This document shows positions 46,328 to 55,365 of a stretch of 64,000 bases of DNA, in pieces. This DNA comes from Halomonas sp. M4R1S46. Lineage in GTDB: Bacteria > Pseudomonadota > Gammaproteobacteria > Pseudomonadales > Halomonadaceae. The notes beneath the pieces were generated by a model, which ran no database searches, was not told where the DNA came from, and saw only the letters and a list, made by a program, of their open reading frames with translations. Both the position numbers and the translations under genes were made by a program. Numbering within the stretch: the stretch's first letter is position 1; every line of letters starts with the position of its first letter. The DNA lies in assembly GCF_025725685.1 (NCBI RefSeq), contig NZ_CP107008.1, positions 248,001 through 312,000 of the forward strand, read 5' to 3'.

Positions 46328-47770
46328 CTATTCGTCCTTGGCCGCCCGGCGGGCCGTCTCGGGGAACTGCCTCGGCAGTCGGGCCTCCAGCAGGCGGGCG
46401 GCCTGGATCACCCGCAGGTCGTCGAACCGGGCGCCGACCAGTTGCAGGCCAACTGGCAGGCCACGGTCATCGAGGCCACAGGGTAGCGAGATGGCCGGTT
46501 GCTGGGTGAGGTTGAAGGGGTAACTGAAGGGCGTCCATTCCATCCACTCCCGATAGGGGCCGCCGGGAGGCACGTCGCTGCCCGCGGTGAAGGGCGAGAG
46601 CGGCAGGCTGGGCGTGACCAGCAGGTCGAAGCGCCGGTGGAAGTCTGCCAGCTGCGCGGTCAGCCGCTCCCGGGCCCGGCAGGCGGCGAGGTAGTCGGCG
46701 AGGGTGAGGGCGGCGCCGCGCAGGGCGATATCGAGCAGTCCTGGGTCCAGCAGCCTTCGCTGGGCCTCGCTCCAGGAAGCGAGCAGCTGGGAGGCGCCGG
46801 CGAACCACAGGGTGTTGAAGGTCTCCAGGGGGCAGGCGAACCCAGGCGTCACCTCCTCGACACGGGCGCCGAGTTCCCGGAGCCGTTCCGCCGCCTCCCG
46901 GACACGCGCGGCGATGTCCGGTGCCACCTCGACGTAGCCCAGGTCGAGACTCAGGGCGACCCGCCAGCCTCGCAGGTCGGGAGGCGGCGGCGTCAGCCAG
47001 TCGGGACGGTGAGGATTGCCCAGGTAGCCGTCCCGGGGATCGGGCCGGCCCAGGGTCTCCAGCATCAGGGCGACGTCCTCGACGCGGCGGGCGATCGGGC
47101 CCAGGTGCGACAGGATGCCCATGGCGCTGGCCGGCCATTGGGGCACCCAGCCGAAGGTCGGCTTGAGGCCGACGGTGCCGGTGAAGGCGCAGGGGATGCG
47201 GATCGAGCCGCCGGCATCACTGCCCTGGTGCAGCAGGCCGAGGTTGAGCGCCGCCGCGGCCGCCGCCCCGCCCGAGGAGCCGCCCGGCGTGAGCCGCGTG
47301 TCCCAGGGGTTGCGGGTCACGCCGGTCAACGGCGAGTCGGTGACGGCCTTCCAGCCGTATTCCGGGGTGGTGGTCTTGCCGAGGAGCACCGCTCCTGCCG
47401 CGTGCAGCTGCACCGCGATGGGGGCGTCGTCCCGCCAGGGGCCCTCCGCCGGAGTGGTGAGCGAGCCCAGCCGGGTCGGCATGCCCGCGGTGCGGGTCAT
47501 GTCCTTGAGGGTGACCGGGATCCCGTCCAGGGGGCCGCAAGGCGTCCCGGCCCGCCAGCGTGCCTCGGACGCCCGGGCCGCCGCGCGCGCCGATGCCGCA
47601 GCCACATGGGCGAAGGCATTGATCGCGGGGTTCTCGCGCTCGATGCGGGCCAGGCAGTCATCGACCAGTGCCAGCGGCGAGAGGGCGCCGCGGCGGAAAC
47701 GGAACAAGGCCTCCGTGGCGGTGAGGGAGGCGAGGTCTTCGGCCGGCCGGAGGGAGGAGAGGGAGGACAT
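46328..47770 (-). CDS. Amidase-signature-family amidohydrolase
   Basis: The 480-residue protein has the Ser-cisSer-Lys catalytic set of the amidase signature family. The Lys is in PVTLKDMTRTAG, the cis-Ser in TPGGSSGGAAAA and the nucleophile Ser in GSDAGGSIRIPCAF. The substrate cannot be told from sequence. It is on the same strand as the guanidino gene block to its right. One speculation is hydrolysis of an amide such as 4-guanidinobutyramide. GCCGAGGAGTGCCACC supports the ATG at 47770. It is not the GatA subunit by context. Confidence 0.88.
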   Translation of the reverse strand: MSSLSSLRPAEDLASLTATEALFRFRRGALSPLALVDDCLARIERENPAINAFAHVAAASARAAARASEARWRAGTPCGPLDGIPVTLKDMTRTAGMPTRLGSLTTPAEGPWRDDAPIAVQLHAAGAVLLGKTTTPEYGWKAVTDSPLTGVTRNPWDTRLTPGGSSGGAAAAAALNLGLLHQGSDAGGSIRIPCAFTGTVGLKPTFGWVPQWPASAMGILSHLGPIARRVEDVALMLETLGRPDPRDGYLGNPHRPDWLTPPPPDLRGWRVALSLDLGYVEVAPDIAARVREAAERLRELGARVEEVTPGFACPLETFNTLWFAGASQLLASWSEAQRRLLDPGLLDIALRGAALTLADYLAACRARERLTAQLADFHRRFDLLVTPSLPLSPFTAGSDVPPGGPYREWMEWTPFSYPFNLTQQPAISLPCGLDDRGLPVGLQLVGARFDDLRVIQAARLLEARLPRQFPETARRAAKDE

Positions 47771-47841
47771 GGTGGCACTCCTCGGCGTTGGTGACGTTCG
47801 GTGATGCCGCTCCGGCCCCTCCAAGTCTGCCGGGACGGCGT

Positions 47842-47868
47842 CGCCCCATCAGTGTGGACGATGGGGCG
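47842..47868. promoter_or_regulatory. Inverted repeat upstream of the amidase
   Basis: CGCCCCATC and GATGGGGCG are exact 9-bp arms around a 9-bp spacer, 72 bp before the amidase start. It may be an operator or the terminator of the cofD-like gene; no T-tract is present. Confidence 0.4.
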
Positions 47869-47983
47869 CGTCTCCGGCATGTCTGTGCCGTCGGGTCCAT
47901 GCTGGGGGGATTCCCCTGCGACGGGAGCCGCACCATGCTGGAGCTGGATGTCCCCCGGGACCGCGACGCCGCCGGGCACTGAG

Positions 47984-49177
47984 TCAGGCGAGCGACATCA
48001 GGGCGGCGACCAGGCGGTCATCGTCGAAGTGTGGGGCGCTTACCTCGCTGACCAGGGGGATGTCGATCAGCGTCACCCCGAGCTCGGCCAGGAAGTCGGC
48101 ATCGAGGTGCCCGACATAGTCGCCGTGCCGGCTGTCGATGAGGATGATGTCGAGCAGGCCGGCGGCGGGACAGTCCTCGCCGGTGTCGCGGCGCAGGGTC
48201 TCGAGCAGGGCCGTGACCAGGCCGGGCAGGTCTTGGCCGACCTGTTCGGGGTCATGCCCCGGGTTGGGGATGAACACCTTCGGGCAGGGGTTGCCGCGGA
48301 TGGCCCGGCCGACCCCGGCGGGCAGGAGGTTGGCGAGCACGCTGGAATAGAAGCTGCCGGGGGGGTAGCAGATCAGGTCGGCAGAGGCGATGAGCCGTCG
48401 GCTTCCCTCGGGCAGGGGGGGCGTGGCCGGGACATGCGCCTCGCCGCTGGCGGAGAGGTCGATCCGCGCGATGGGGGTGTCCAGCGGCGGGACCTCCTTG
48501 CCGGTGATGCGGTGCTGGCCGAGCACCCGACGACCATCCGCCAGGGTGGCCGCCAGGTGGTAGTCATGGTCGACCACCGCGCGGACGGTGCCACGCACCT
48601 TCACCAGCTCGGCGGCCTGTTGGACCACCGTATCGAGCTGCCGTCGGCCGTCCAGGTAGCCACCGGCCAGGATCAGGTTGCCGATGCAGGCACCGCGCAG
48701 GTCGAAGGTCGCGGGCATGGCCGCCCGGAAGACGTCGAACAGGTGGCAGATCGGCCGGCGCAGGGGGGGAGCGAGATCGACCATCAGGGCATGCCGACCG
48801 CTGGCGAGTGCCTCCAGGGTGGCCCGCTGGGCCTCCGGCTCGGCTTCCCTCGGCAGGCGATGGGTGAAGAGTCGCTGGATCTGGGGGTGGCCCGGGGTGG
48901 TCTCGTCCGCCAGGGCCAGCAGGCGGCTGCGCAGGTCGCCGAGGGCCGGCATGCCGAAGGCATCGCGCAACGTGGCCGAGCTGCCGCCGGAATCGAAGGG
49001 GGTCACCAGGTGGATGGTGTTGTGGCTGTAGCGTTGCAGCTGGCGCGAGACGCCCTCGAGCGCCGACCCCCCGCTGAAGAAGAGTAGCCTGGGGCCCCGT
49101 TCCGGGGCCTGCCGGTAGCGTCGGACCCGCAGCGGGTCGGGTTTCTGGTCGGTGCGAGGTGGCCGAATATCCATCAT
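47984..49177 (-). CDS. CofD-like protein of the GAK family
   Basis: The 397-residue protein has the CofD/YvcK fold. Landmarks are FFSGGSALEGVSRQLQRYSH, LVTPFDSGGSSATLRDAFGM, GDLRSRL, GACIGNLILAGGY and ADLICYPPGSFYSSVLANLL. The N-terminal region LRVRRYRQAPERGPRLLFFS fits the subgroup that NCBI calls the GAK-system CofD-like protein. That group usually occurs with an ATP-grasp and an HPr-kinase-like gene, none of which is seen here. Its reaction is unknown; CofD itself transfers phospholactate to a deazaflavin, and YvcK binds UDP-sugars. The start is one of two adjacent ATGs after AAGGAAGGG. A long upstream extension is rejected. Confidence 0.75.
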   Translation of the reverse strand: MMDIRPPRTDQKPDPLRVRRYRQAPERGPRLLFFSGGSALEGVSRQLQRYSHNTIHLVTPFDSGGSSATLRDAFGMPALGDLRSRLLALADETTPGHPQIQRLFTHRLPREAEPEAQRATLEALASGRHALMVDLAPPLRRPICHLFDVFRAAMPATFDLRGACIGNLILAGGYLDGRRQLDTVVQQAAELVKVRGTVRAVVDHDYHLAATLADGRRVLGQHRITGKEVPPLDTPIARIDLSASGEAHVPATPPLPEGSRRLIASADLICYPPGSFYSSVLANLLPAGVGRAIRGNPCPKVFIPNPGHDPEQVGQDLPGLVTALLETLRRDTGEDCPAAGLLDIILIDSRHGDYVGHLDADFLAELGVTLIDIPLVSEVSAPHFDDDRLVAALMSLA

Positions 49178-49470
49178 GCATCCCTTCCTTCGGCTTGGTG
49201 CCTGCCTGGCTGGCGACGTGATCTCGTTGTGCCGGCATTGTCGCCTGACGATGCCCGGTCGGCCCGTCGCATGCGGACAGGTCATGTCGTTGTGGCAGGA
49301 TTGGACCGCGAAGATGGCGAGAAGTGGCACCCGTATGCCAGGGCCGACCCGCCCGAGACGGGATGCCGGCACCGAGCGGGCGAATGCTACGGGAAGAGGC
49401 GACACGCCTGGCGGAAAAACACGCGATATGCCGGTGCAGGGGATGCCATGGCGATGGACGCTGCCGTAGG
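49178..49470. other. Spacer upstream of the cofD-like gene with spaced direct repeats
   Basis: No gene is supported here. Two similar 22-23-bp segments (49219-49240 and 49281-49303) share TCGTTGTG and a following CATTG or GATTG. Their cores are 63 bp apart, six helical turns. On the minus strand they read CACAACGA toward the cofD-like gene, and may be regulator sites. Part of this stretch may also be decayed sixA sequence. Confidence 0.4.
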
Positions 49471-49680
49471 CCCGAGGCGCTGGCGCGGGCGGTGTCGCGT
49501 TGCCCCGCCACGGTTTCGCGCCTGATGGTGGTCGGCTACAATCCCGGCCTCGAGGCCTTGCTGGTCTGGCTGTTGCCCACCGCCAGCTTGGTGCTAGTCG
49601 AGCTCGACGGGTCCTGGTCGTCGGTCGGCCAAGGTTCGGGACGCCTGGTGGAACTCGTCACGCCGCGCCAGTTGTCGTGA
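49471..49680 (+). pseudogene. Remnant of a SixA phosphohistidine phosphatase gene
   Basis: The frame reads EALARAVSRCPATVSRLMVV, then GYNPGLEALLVWLLP and TASLVLVELDGSWSSVGQGS, GRLVELVTPRQLS and a stop. This matches the C-terminal half of SixA (LLVGHNPGLExLLxWL ... LPTAGxxxLELDG...GSGRLxxLxTPRxL). The second catalytic histidine is changed to Tyr (GYNPG). A segment between WLLP and TASL is shorter than usual, and the RHG-containing N-terminus is missing in frame. It is probably a decayed gene, with no expected function. Confidence 0.62.
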
Positions 49681-49764
49681 GGCCGAACCCATCGGCAGTC
49701 CTGGGCCGGCACGAGTGTGCCCCGGTCGAGTCGCCGGGGTGCGGCATCGCGAGTCGAGGCGGGC

Positions 49765-51213
49765 CTAGTCCGCCGGACCGATCAGGTGCTTGACCTCCAG
49801 GTAGGCGGAGAGTCCCCAGGGGCCGAGCTCGCGGCCGATGCCGCTGATCCCGAAGCCGCCCCAGCCGGCCTCCGGCATCACCAGTTGCTCGCTGTTGACC
49901 CAGATGCTGCCGGCGCGTAGCGCGCGGCCGACGCGCCGAGCACGTTCCGAATCCCCCGAGATCACGGTGGCGGCGAGGCCGAAGGCGGAATCGTTGGCCA
50001 GCGCGATGGCCTCGGCATCGCTCTCGACGCTGCGGGCGCAGAGCACCGGGCCGAAGATCTCCTCCCGCCACAGGCGGCTCGCGGTGGGCACGTCGCGAAA
50101 CAGGGTCGGGGCGATGAACTCGCCCTGGGTGGGCAAGTCCCGATGGCGGGCGTCGCGCACCGCGACGAGGCCCTCCTCGGCGGCGATGGCCAGGTAGCCC
50201 TCCACGGCCTTCCGCTGGCGGGCGCTGGTCATGGGCCCCATGTCGGTGGCCTCGTCCAGCGGGTCGCCCAGGCGGATGGCGTCGATGCGCGTGGCCAGGG
50301 CCGCGTAGAGCGCCTCGGCCAGCGACGCATGGACGATCAGCCGCGAGGTGGCCGAGCAGATCTGGCCGGAGTTGAAGTAGATACCGGCCATCACCCAGTC
50401 GGCGGCCGCCTCGAGGCCGGCATCGTCGAGCACCAGGATCGGCGACTTGCCACCGAGTTCCAGCGACACCCCGCGCACGCCCTCGGCGGCGGCGCGCATG
50501 ACCTTCTCGCCCACGGCATTGCTGCCGGTGAAGGATAGCTTGTCGATGCCGGGATGGGCGGTGAGCGGCGCGCCGATGCCCTCGCCGTCACCGTGCACCA
50601 GGTTGAGCACCCCGGCCGGCAGGCCGATCTCGAGGGCGATCTCCGCCAGCGCCTGCTCGGGTAGCGGCGTCACCTCGGAGGGCTTGAAGACCACCGTGCA
50701 GCCGGCGGCCAGCGCCGGGGCGATCTTCCAGGCGCTGGTCACCAGCGGGAAGTTCCAGGGGGTGATCAGGCCCACGACCCCCGCGGGATCCTCGTAGCTA
50801 CGGGCCTCGATGCCGTCCATGCCGTGCTCGACGAGGCGTCCCTGGCGCGCCTCCAGCGCCCGGGCCTGGCCGGCGTAATAGCGGTAGCAGGCGATGGCAT
50901 CGTCCAGGTCGATGCCGGCCTCGGCCAGCGCCTTGCCGTTGTTGGTCGCCGACAGCCGCATCAGCGCCTCGCGCCGGGTCTCGAGCCCCTCGGCGAAGGC
51001 CTCGAGGTATTCGGCCCGGCGCTCGCCGCCCAGGGCCTGCCAGGCGGGCAGGGCGCGGCGGGCGGCGGCCACCGCGGCGTCCACGTCGGCCGCCTCGCCG
51101 GCGGTGAGCTCGGCGATCGGCACCTGGCGATAGGGGTCGGTCACCGCCAGGGAGCGCGTCCCCCGGGAGGTGATCCATTGATTGTCGATAAACTGCTTGG
51201 TCAGTCGTTGCAC
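49765..51213 (-). CDS. NAD(P)-dependent aldehyde dehydrogenase, KauB-like
   Basis: This 482-residue ALDH has TPWNFPLVTSAWKIAPALAA, KPSEVTPLPEQ, the general-base Glu in LELGGKSPILV and the nucleophile Cys in FNSGQICSATSR. It ends with the usual EVKHLIGP segment. It is closest in type to betaine/aminobutyraldehyde-like dehydrogenases. Its place directly after an AruI-like decarboxylase suggests 4-guanidinobutyraldehyde as substrate, the KauB step. The GTG at 51213 has GGAG 9 bp upstream. An earlier ATG at 51300 overlaps the decarboxylase end and is rejected. It is the last gene of the block. Confidence 0.82.
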   Translation of the reverse strand: MQRLTKQFIDNQWITSRGTRSLAVTDPYRQVPIAELTAGEAADVDAAVAAARRALPAWQALGGERRAEYLEAFAEGLETRREALMRLSATNNGKALAEAGIDLDDAIACYRYYAGQARALEARQGRLVEHGMDGIEARSYEDPAGVVGLITPWNFPLVTSAWKIAPALAAGCTVVFKPSEVTPLPEQALAEIALEIGLPAGVLNLVHGDGEGIGAPLTAHPGIDKLSFTGSNAVGEKVMRAAAEGVRGVSLELGGKSPILVLDDAGLEAAADWVMAGIYFNSGQICSATSRLIVHASLAEALYAALATRIDAIRLGDPLDEATDMGPMTSARQRKAVEGYLAIAAEEGLVAVRDARHRDLPTQGEFIAPTLFRDVPTASRLWREEIFGPVLCARSVESDAEAIALANDSAFGLAATVISGDSERARRVGRALRAGSIWVNSEQLVMPEAGWGGFGISGIGRELGPWGLSAYLEVKHLIGPAD

Positions 51214-51268
51214 GGCAAGGCTCCGGTGGGACCGACCGGTGGGGCCGGTCACGGGGAAAGGGGCGGAA

Positions 51269-52882
51269 TCAGTCGATGGCGGCCAGCCAGGCGGCGGCAT
51301 CGATCTCGATCAGCAAGGGGCCGTCGGAGGGTCGGGTGGCCAGGGCGTGGGCCAGTTCGGCGGGAGCGCCGACGCGGGTGGCCAGACAGCCGAAGCCCTG
51401 GGCCACGGTCAGGAAGTCCGGGGCCCGGATGTCGACGCCCAGGCGAGTGACGCCGGCGTCGTCCATGAAGCGGCGGATCTCATCAAAGCCCTGGTTGTGC
51501 CAGAGCAGGATCACCACCGGCAGCCCCTCCTCCACCGCGCAGGCCAGCTCGCTGAGGGTGAACATGATGCCGCCGTCGCCGACCAGCGCGACCACCGGCA
51601 GGTCGGGCCGGGCGATGCTGGCGCCCAGGGCCGCCGGCAGGCCGTAGCCGAGCGTGCCGTAACCAGTGGAGGCGTTGAAGAAACGGCGCGGGGTCGGCTG
51701 GGCGACCAGGTGGTTGGCGGCGTAGGTGGTGGCGCAGGAATCGCCGACCAGGATCGCCTCGGGCAGGGCCTCGCGCAGGGTCGCGAACAGCGGCACATAG
51801 GCGGCGAAGGCCGGATCCCGGGGCAGGTCCAGGGTCGCGAGGGCGGCGTGGGTGCGGGCGGCTCCGTCGCGGGCCAGGCGCACGCCGGCGAAGCGCGCCG
51901 CCAGGCCTTCCAGGGTCTGGCCGGCGTCCGCCACCAGGGCCAGGTCCGCGGCCTGGTTGCGGGCGAGCTGCTGGGGGTCGACATCCACCCGGATCAGTCG
52001 GCCGTCCAGGCGGAAGCCGTCGTCGAAGACCACGTCGTAGTCGGTCTCGCCGAGCTCGGTGCCGATGGCCAGCACCACGTCGGCTTCCCGGGCCAGCGCG
52101 CGCACCGCCGGCAGCGAGGCATTGGCGCCCAGATCCAGGGGGTGGTCGCGGCCGAGCAGGCCCTTGGCGTTGATGGTGGTGACGGCGGGCGCGTCCAGGG
52201 CCTCGACCAGGGACCTGGCGGCCCCGGGCGCATCCACGCAGCCGCCACCGAGCAGCACCAGCGGGCGGGCGGCCGCGCCGAGCCAGTCGGCGGCCTGGGC
52301 CAGCGCCGCCTCGGCCGGGGCGGATGGCGCCAGGGGGCGGCGGTGCCAGGTGCGAGGGGCGCGCACCGGGGCATCGAACAGGTCGATGGGGATCTCGATA
52401 TGCACCGGCCCCGGGCGGGCCCCCTCGAACACCGCGGAGGCCCGGGCCAGGGTCTCCGGCAGGGCGTCGGGGTCGAGCAACGTCTGGCTGAAGCGGGCGA
52501 CCCCGGCGATCAGCTGCTGCTGACTCGGCAACTCGTGCAGCCGGCCCTGGCCACGGCCCAGGGTGTCGCGGCGGCTGACGCTGGAGATCACCAGCATCGG
52601 GACCGAATCGGCCAGCGCCTGGCCCATGGCGGTGGCGATGTTGGTCATGCCGGGGCCGGTGATGATGAAGCACACCCCGGGCCGGCCGGTGGCCCGGGCG
52701 TAGCCGTCGGCCATGAAGCCTGCGCCCTGCTCGTGGCGGGGCGTCACGTGGCGGATGCCGCTCGCCTCGCCGCCCGCCAGGCCGCGGTAGAGCTCGACGG
52801 TGTGCACGCCGGGAATGCCGAACACGGTGTCGGTGCCGTAGGTGTCGCGCAGCAGGCGGATCAGCAGCTCGGCGCAGGTCAT
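51269..52882 (-). CDS. aruI: Thiamine-diphosphate decarboxylase, 2-ketoarginine decarboxylase (AruI-like)
   Basis: The roughly 537-residue enzyme is a full acetolactate-synthase-fold ThDP protein. It has the catalytic Glu in TPRHEQGAGFMADGYARATG, a central FAD-like domain, and the ThDP/Mg motif GDGGIMFTLSELACAVEEGL ending in WHN. It lacks a small-subunit partner and sits between a transporter and an aldehyde dehydrogenase with gbuA upstream. That context fits AruI, which decarboxylates 5-guanidino-2-oxopentanoate to 4-guanidinobutyraldehyde. The call leans on context; a benzoylformate-type or other 2-oxoacid decarboxylase remains possible. Two starts have good ribosome-binding sites (52906 and 52882); I chose 52882. 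Confidence 0.77.
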   Translation of the reverse strand: MTCAELLIRLLRDTYGTDTVFGIPGVHTVELYRGLAGGEASGIRHVTPRHEQGAGFMADGYARATGRPGVCFIITGPGMTNIATAMGQALADSVPMLVISSVSRRDTLGRGQGRLHELPSQQQLIAGVARFSQTLLDPDALPETLARASAVFEGARPGPVHIEIPIDLFDAPVRAPRTWHRRPLAPSAPAEAALAQAADWLGAAARPLVLLGGGCVDAPGAARSLVEALDAPAVTTINAKGLLGRDHPLDLGANASLPAVRALAREADVVLAIGTELGETDYDVVFDDGFRLDGRLIRVDVDPQQLARNQAADLALVADAGQTLEGLAARFAGVRLARDGAARTHAALATLDLPRDPAFAAYVPLFATLREALPEAILVGDSCATTYAANHLVAQPTPRRFFNASTGYGTLGYGLPAALGASIARPDLPVVALVGDGGIMFTLSELACAVEEGLPVVILLWHNQGFDEIRRFMDDAGVTRLGVDIRAPDFLTVAQGFGCLATRVGAPAELAHALATRPSDGPLLIEIDAAAWLAAID

Positions 52883-52916
52883 CGGTGTCTCTCCGTTCAG
52901 TGGCATTGAGGTTCCC

Positions 52917-54302
52917 TCAGCCCACCAGCCAGTGGCCCATGAGCACGATGATCGGCAGGGTGATGGCGGTGCGCAGCAGGAAGATGGCCACCAGCTCCCA
53001 GAGCTTGAGCGGGATCTTCGACTTGAGCAGCAGGGCGCCGATCTCCGACATGTAGATCAGTTGGGTCAGCGACAGGCAGGCGATCACGAAACGCGTCAGC
53101 TCGCTCTCGATGTCGCTGGCCAGCACCGCCGGCAGGAACATGTCGGCGAAGCCGACCAGGGTCGCCGGGGCAGCCGCCTCGGCCTCGGGCACCTGCATCC
53201 ACTCCAGCACCGGCACCATGGGATAGGACAGCCAGGTGAACAGCGGTGTGAACTCGGCCAGCATCAGGGCCACGGTGCCGATGGCGATCACCAGGGGCAG
53301 CAGGCCGAAGAAGATGTCGGCGACGTTGAACAGGGCGTGACGCAGCAGTTGGCGCGGGCCGGGGGCCTGCTCGGCGCGGGCCACCGCGACGCCCAGGCTG
53401 TAGCGAAGCAGGTTCTGGTTGCCGGTGTTCTCTTCCTGGATCTGGCAGCCGGCCGGCTCGTAGTAGCTGTTCGGCTTGCGCGACAACGGCGGCAGCCGCG
53501 GCACGATCACGGCGGCGACGAGGCCGGCGACGACCACGGTGAGGTAGAAGGGCACGAACAGGTGGTTGATGCCGATGAAGCTGGTCACCAGCAGCGCGAA
53601 GGCGATCGAGACGATCGAGAAGTTGGTGGCGATCGCCGAGGCCTCGCGACGGTTGTAGAAGCCCTGTTCGTACTGCTGGGTGGTGATCAGCACGCCGACG
53701 GTGCCCGAGCCCATCCAGGAGGCCGTGGCATCGATGGCGCTGCGCCCCGGCAGTCCGAAGATGATGCGGAAGGGCGTACGCACCAGGCTGCCGATGAACT
53801 CCATGAAGCCGAAGTCGACCAGGAAGGGCAGCAGGATGGCGGCGAAGAAGAAGAAGGTCAGCAGCACCGGTGCCAGGTCGTTGAGCATCACGCCGCCGGT
53901 GAAGGAGGCGGTGATCACCGTCGGGCCGACCTGGAAATAGGTCATCAGCGCGAAGAGGGCGCCGAGCGAGCGCATGATGACCCACAGGGGGGCGACGTCG
54001 AACAGCTCGCGCAGCATGCCCTCCCGGGCCCATTCGGGCCGGGTGAGCTTGACGATGCCGGTCAACAGCACCGACAGGCAAAGCACCAGGGTGGCGATGG
54101 CGGGCAGCGCCTCGCCGAGCAGGGCCTTGAGGCCATCGGCCATCAGGCCCATGCCGATATTGATGGTGTCGCCCGTGGAGAAGGGCACCAGGAAGAGGCC
54201 CACGCCGAGCAGCGAGGGGATCAGGAACTTCAGCAGCCCGTGGCGGCTGAGCCGGGTGGTCTCGGACGCGATGGCCGAGGCGGAATCGAGAGGGGACGGC
54301 AT
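52917..54302 (-). CDS. YjiH-family nucleoside-recognition membrane protein
   Basis: The 461-residue protein has about ten to twelve membrane segments. It carries the nucleoside-recognition (Gate) domain motifs seen in YjiH, for example PGRSAIDATASWMGSGTVGV and VGFADMFLPAVLASDIESEL. YjiH proteins have no established substrate. Sitting between gbuA and aruI, it is a candidate importer for a guanidino acid such as 2-ketoarginine or 4-guanidinobutyrate, or a GABA exporter; both are inference. AAGGGTAACTGCC supports the ATG at 54302 over one 21 bp earlier. Confidence 0.78.
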   Translation of the reverse strand: MPSPLDSASAIASETTRLSRHGLLKFLIPSLLGVGLFLVPFSTGDTINIGMGLMADGLKALLGEALPAIATLVLCLSVLLTGIVKLTRPEWAREGMLRELFDVAPLWVIMRSLGALFALMTYFQVGPTVITASFTGGVMLNDLAPVLLTFFFFAAILLPFLVDFGFMEFIGSLVRTPFRIIFGLPGRSAIDATASWMGSGTVGVLITTQQYEQGFYNRREASAIATNFSIVSIAFALLVTSFIGINHLFVPFYLTVVVAGLVAAVIVPRLPPLSRKPNSYYEPAGCQIQEENTGNQNLLRYSLGVAVARAEQAPGPRQLLRHALFNVADIFFGLLPLVIAIGTVALMLAEFTPLFTWLSYPMVPVLEWMQVPEAEAAAPATLVGFADMFLPAVLASDIESELTRFVIACLSLTQLIYMSEIGALLLKSKIPLKLWELVAIFLLRTAITLPIIVLMGHWLVG

Positions 54303-54376
54303 GGCAGTTACCCTTGTTGGCATTGTAATCGTCGAACCCGGCCCGGGGGCCGGGGTGTCACGAGGGGGTCTCGGGC

Positions 54377-55327
54377 CTAGTCACGGCGCCGGACACCGGG
54401 CAGCACGCAGAGCATCTCGTAGAGCAGGGTGGCGCCCATCAGCGCGGTGTTGCCGCTGGGGTCGTAGGGCGGCGCGACTTCCACCAGGTCGCCGCCGACC
54501 ACGTTGAGGCCCCAGGCGCCGCGCACGATCTCCAGGCCCTGCTGGCCGGTGAGCCCACCCATCTCGACGGTGCCGGTGCCGGGGGCCACCGAGGGGTCCA
54601 GGCCATCGATGTCGAAGGAGATGTAGACCGGGGCGTCGCCCATCTGCTCGCGTACCTCGGCCATCAACGGGGCCAACGACTTGTACCAGCACTGCTCGGC
54701 GGTGACGACCCGGAAGCCCTGATCGCGGCACCAGTCGAAGTCGTCGGCGGCGTAACCGGTGCCGCGCAGGCCGATCTGCACCACGCGCTGGCTGTCCAGC
54801 AGGCCCTCCTCCTGGGCGCGGCGGAAGGGACAGCCGTGGGCGACCTCCTCGCCGAACATGTGCTCGTTGACGTCGGCGTGGGCGTCGATATGGATCAGCC
54901 CGACCGGGCCGTGCTTCCGGGCGATCGCCCGCAGCAACGGCCAGGTCAGGGTGTGGTCGCCGCCCAGCGTCAGCGGCACGCAGCCATGGGACAACACCTC
55001 GTCGTAGTAGCGGGTGATGATGTCGAGGTTCTTCGGCAGGTTGAAGGTGTTGATCGGCACATCACCGATATCGGCGACCTGCAGGCTGTCGAAGGGCGCG
55101 GCGCGGGTGGCCATGTTGTAGGGGCGCAGCATGCGCGACTCGTCGCGGATCTGGCGCGGCCCGAGGCGGGTACCGGGGCGGTTGGAGGTGCCGATGTCCA
55201 TGGGCACGCCGATGAAGGCGGCATCCAGGCCGGCGGCATCGGCCTGGGTGGGCAGGCGCATCATGGTGGCGGGGCCGCCGAAGCGCGGCATCTCGTTGCC
55301 GCCCAGGGGCTGATTGAAGTCGCTCAC
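54377..55327 (-). CDS. gbuA: Guanidinobutyrase
   Basis: Guanidinobutyrase hydrolyses 4-guanidinobutyrate to GABA and urea. The 316-residue ureohydrolase has the Mn ligands in GGDHTLTWP, IDAHADVNEHM and SFDIDGLDPS. The N-terminal QPLGGNEMPRFGG and RLP segment, PYNMATRAAPFDSLQVADIG, and the tail LLYEMLCVLPGV agree closely with Pseudomonas GbuA as I remember it. They agree less well with SpeB agmatinases. It is the first gene of the block, behind a -24/-12 promoter, and divergent from the activator. Confidence 0.88.
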   Translation of the reverse strand: MSDFNQPLGGNEMPRFGGPATMMRLPTQADAAGLDAAFIGVPMDIGTSNRPGTRLGPRQIRDESRMLRPYNMATRAAPFDSLQVADIGDVPINTFNLPKNLDIITRYYDEVLSHGCVPLTLGGDHTLTWPLLRAIARKHGPVGLIHIDAHADVNEHMFGEEVAHGCPFRRAQEEGLLDSQRVVQIGLRGTGYAADDFDWCRDQGFRVVTAEQCWYKSLAPLMAEVREQMGDAPVYISFDIDGLDPSVAPGTGTVEMGGLTGQQGLEIVRGAWGLNVVGGDLVEVAPPYDPSGNTALMGATLLYEMLCVLPGVRRRD

Positions 55328-55365
55328 GAAAGGCTCCGTCTCGCAATGGGTGTCAGGAGTGACAA

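Noticed and set aside
54377..55327. Agmatinase (SpeB) as the name for the ureohydrolase
   Set aside because: N-terminal and C-terminal segments agree better with guanidinobutyrase, and the decarboxylase and dehydrogenase context fits the GbuA step.
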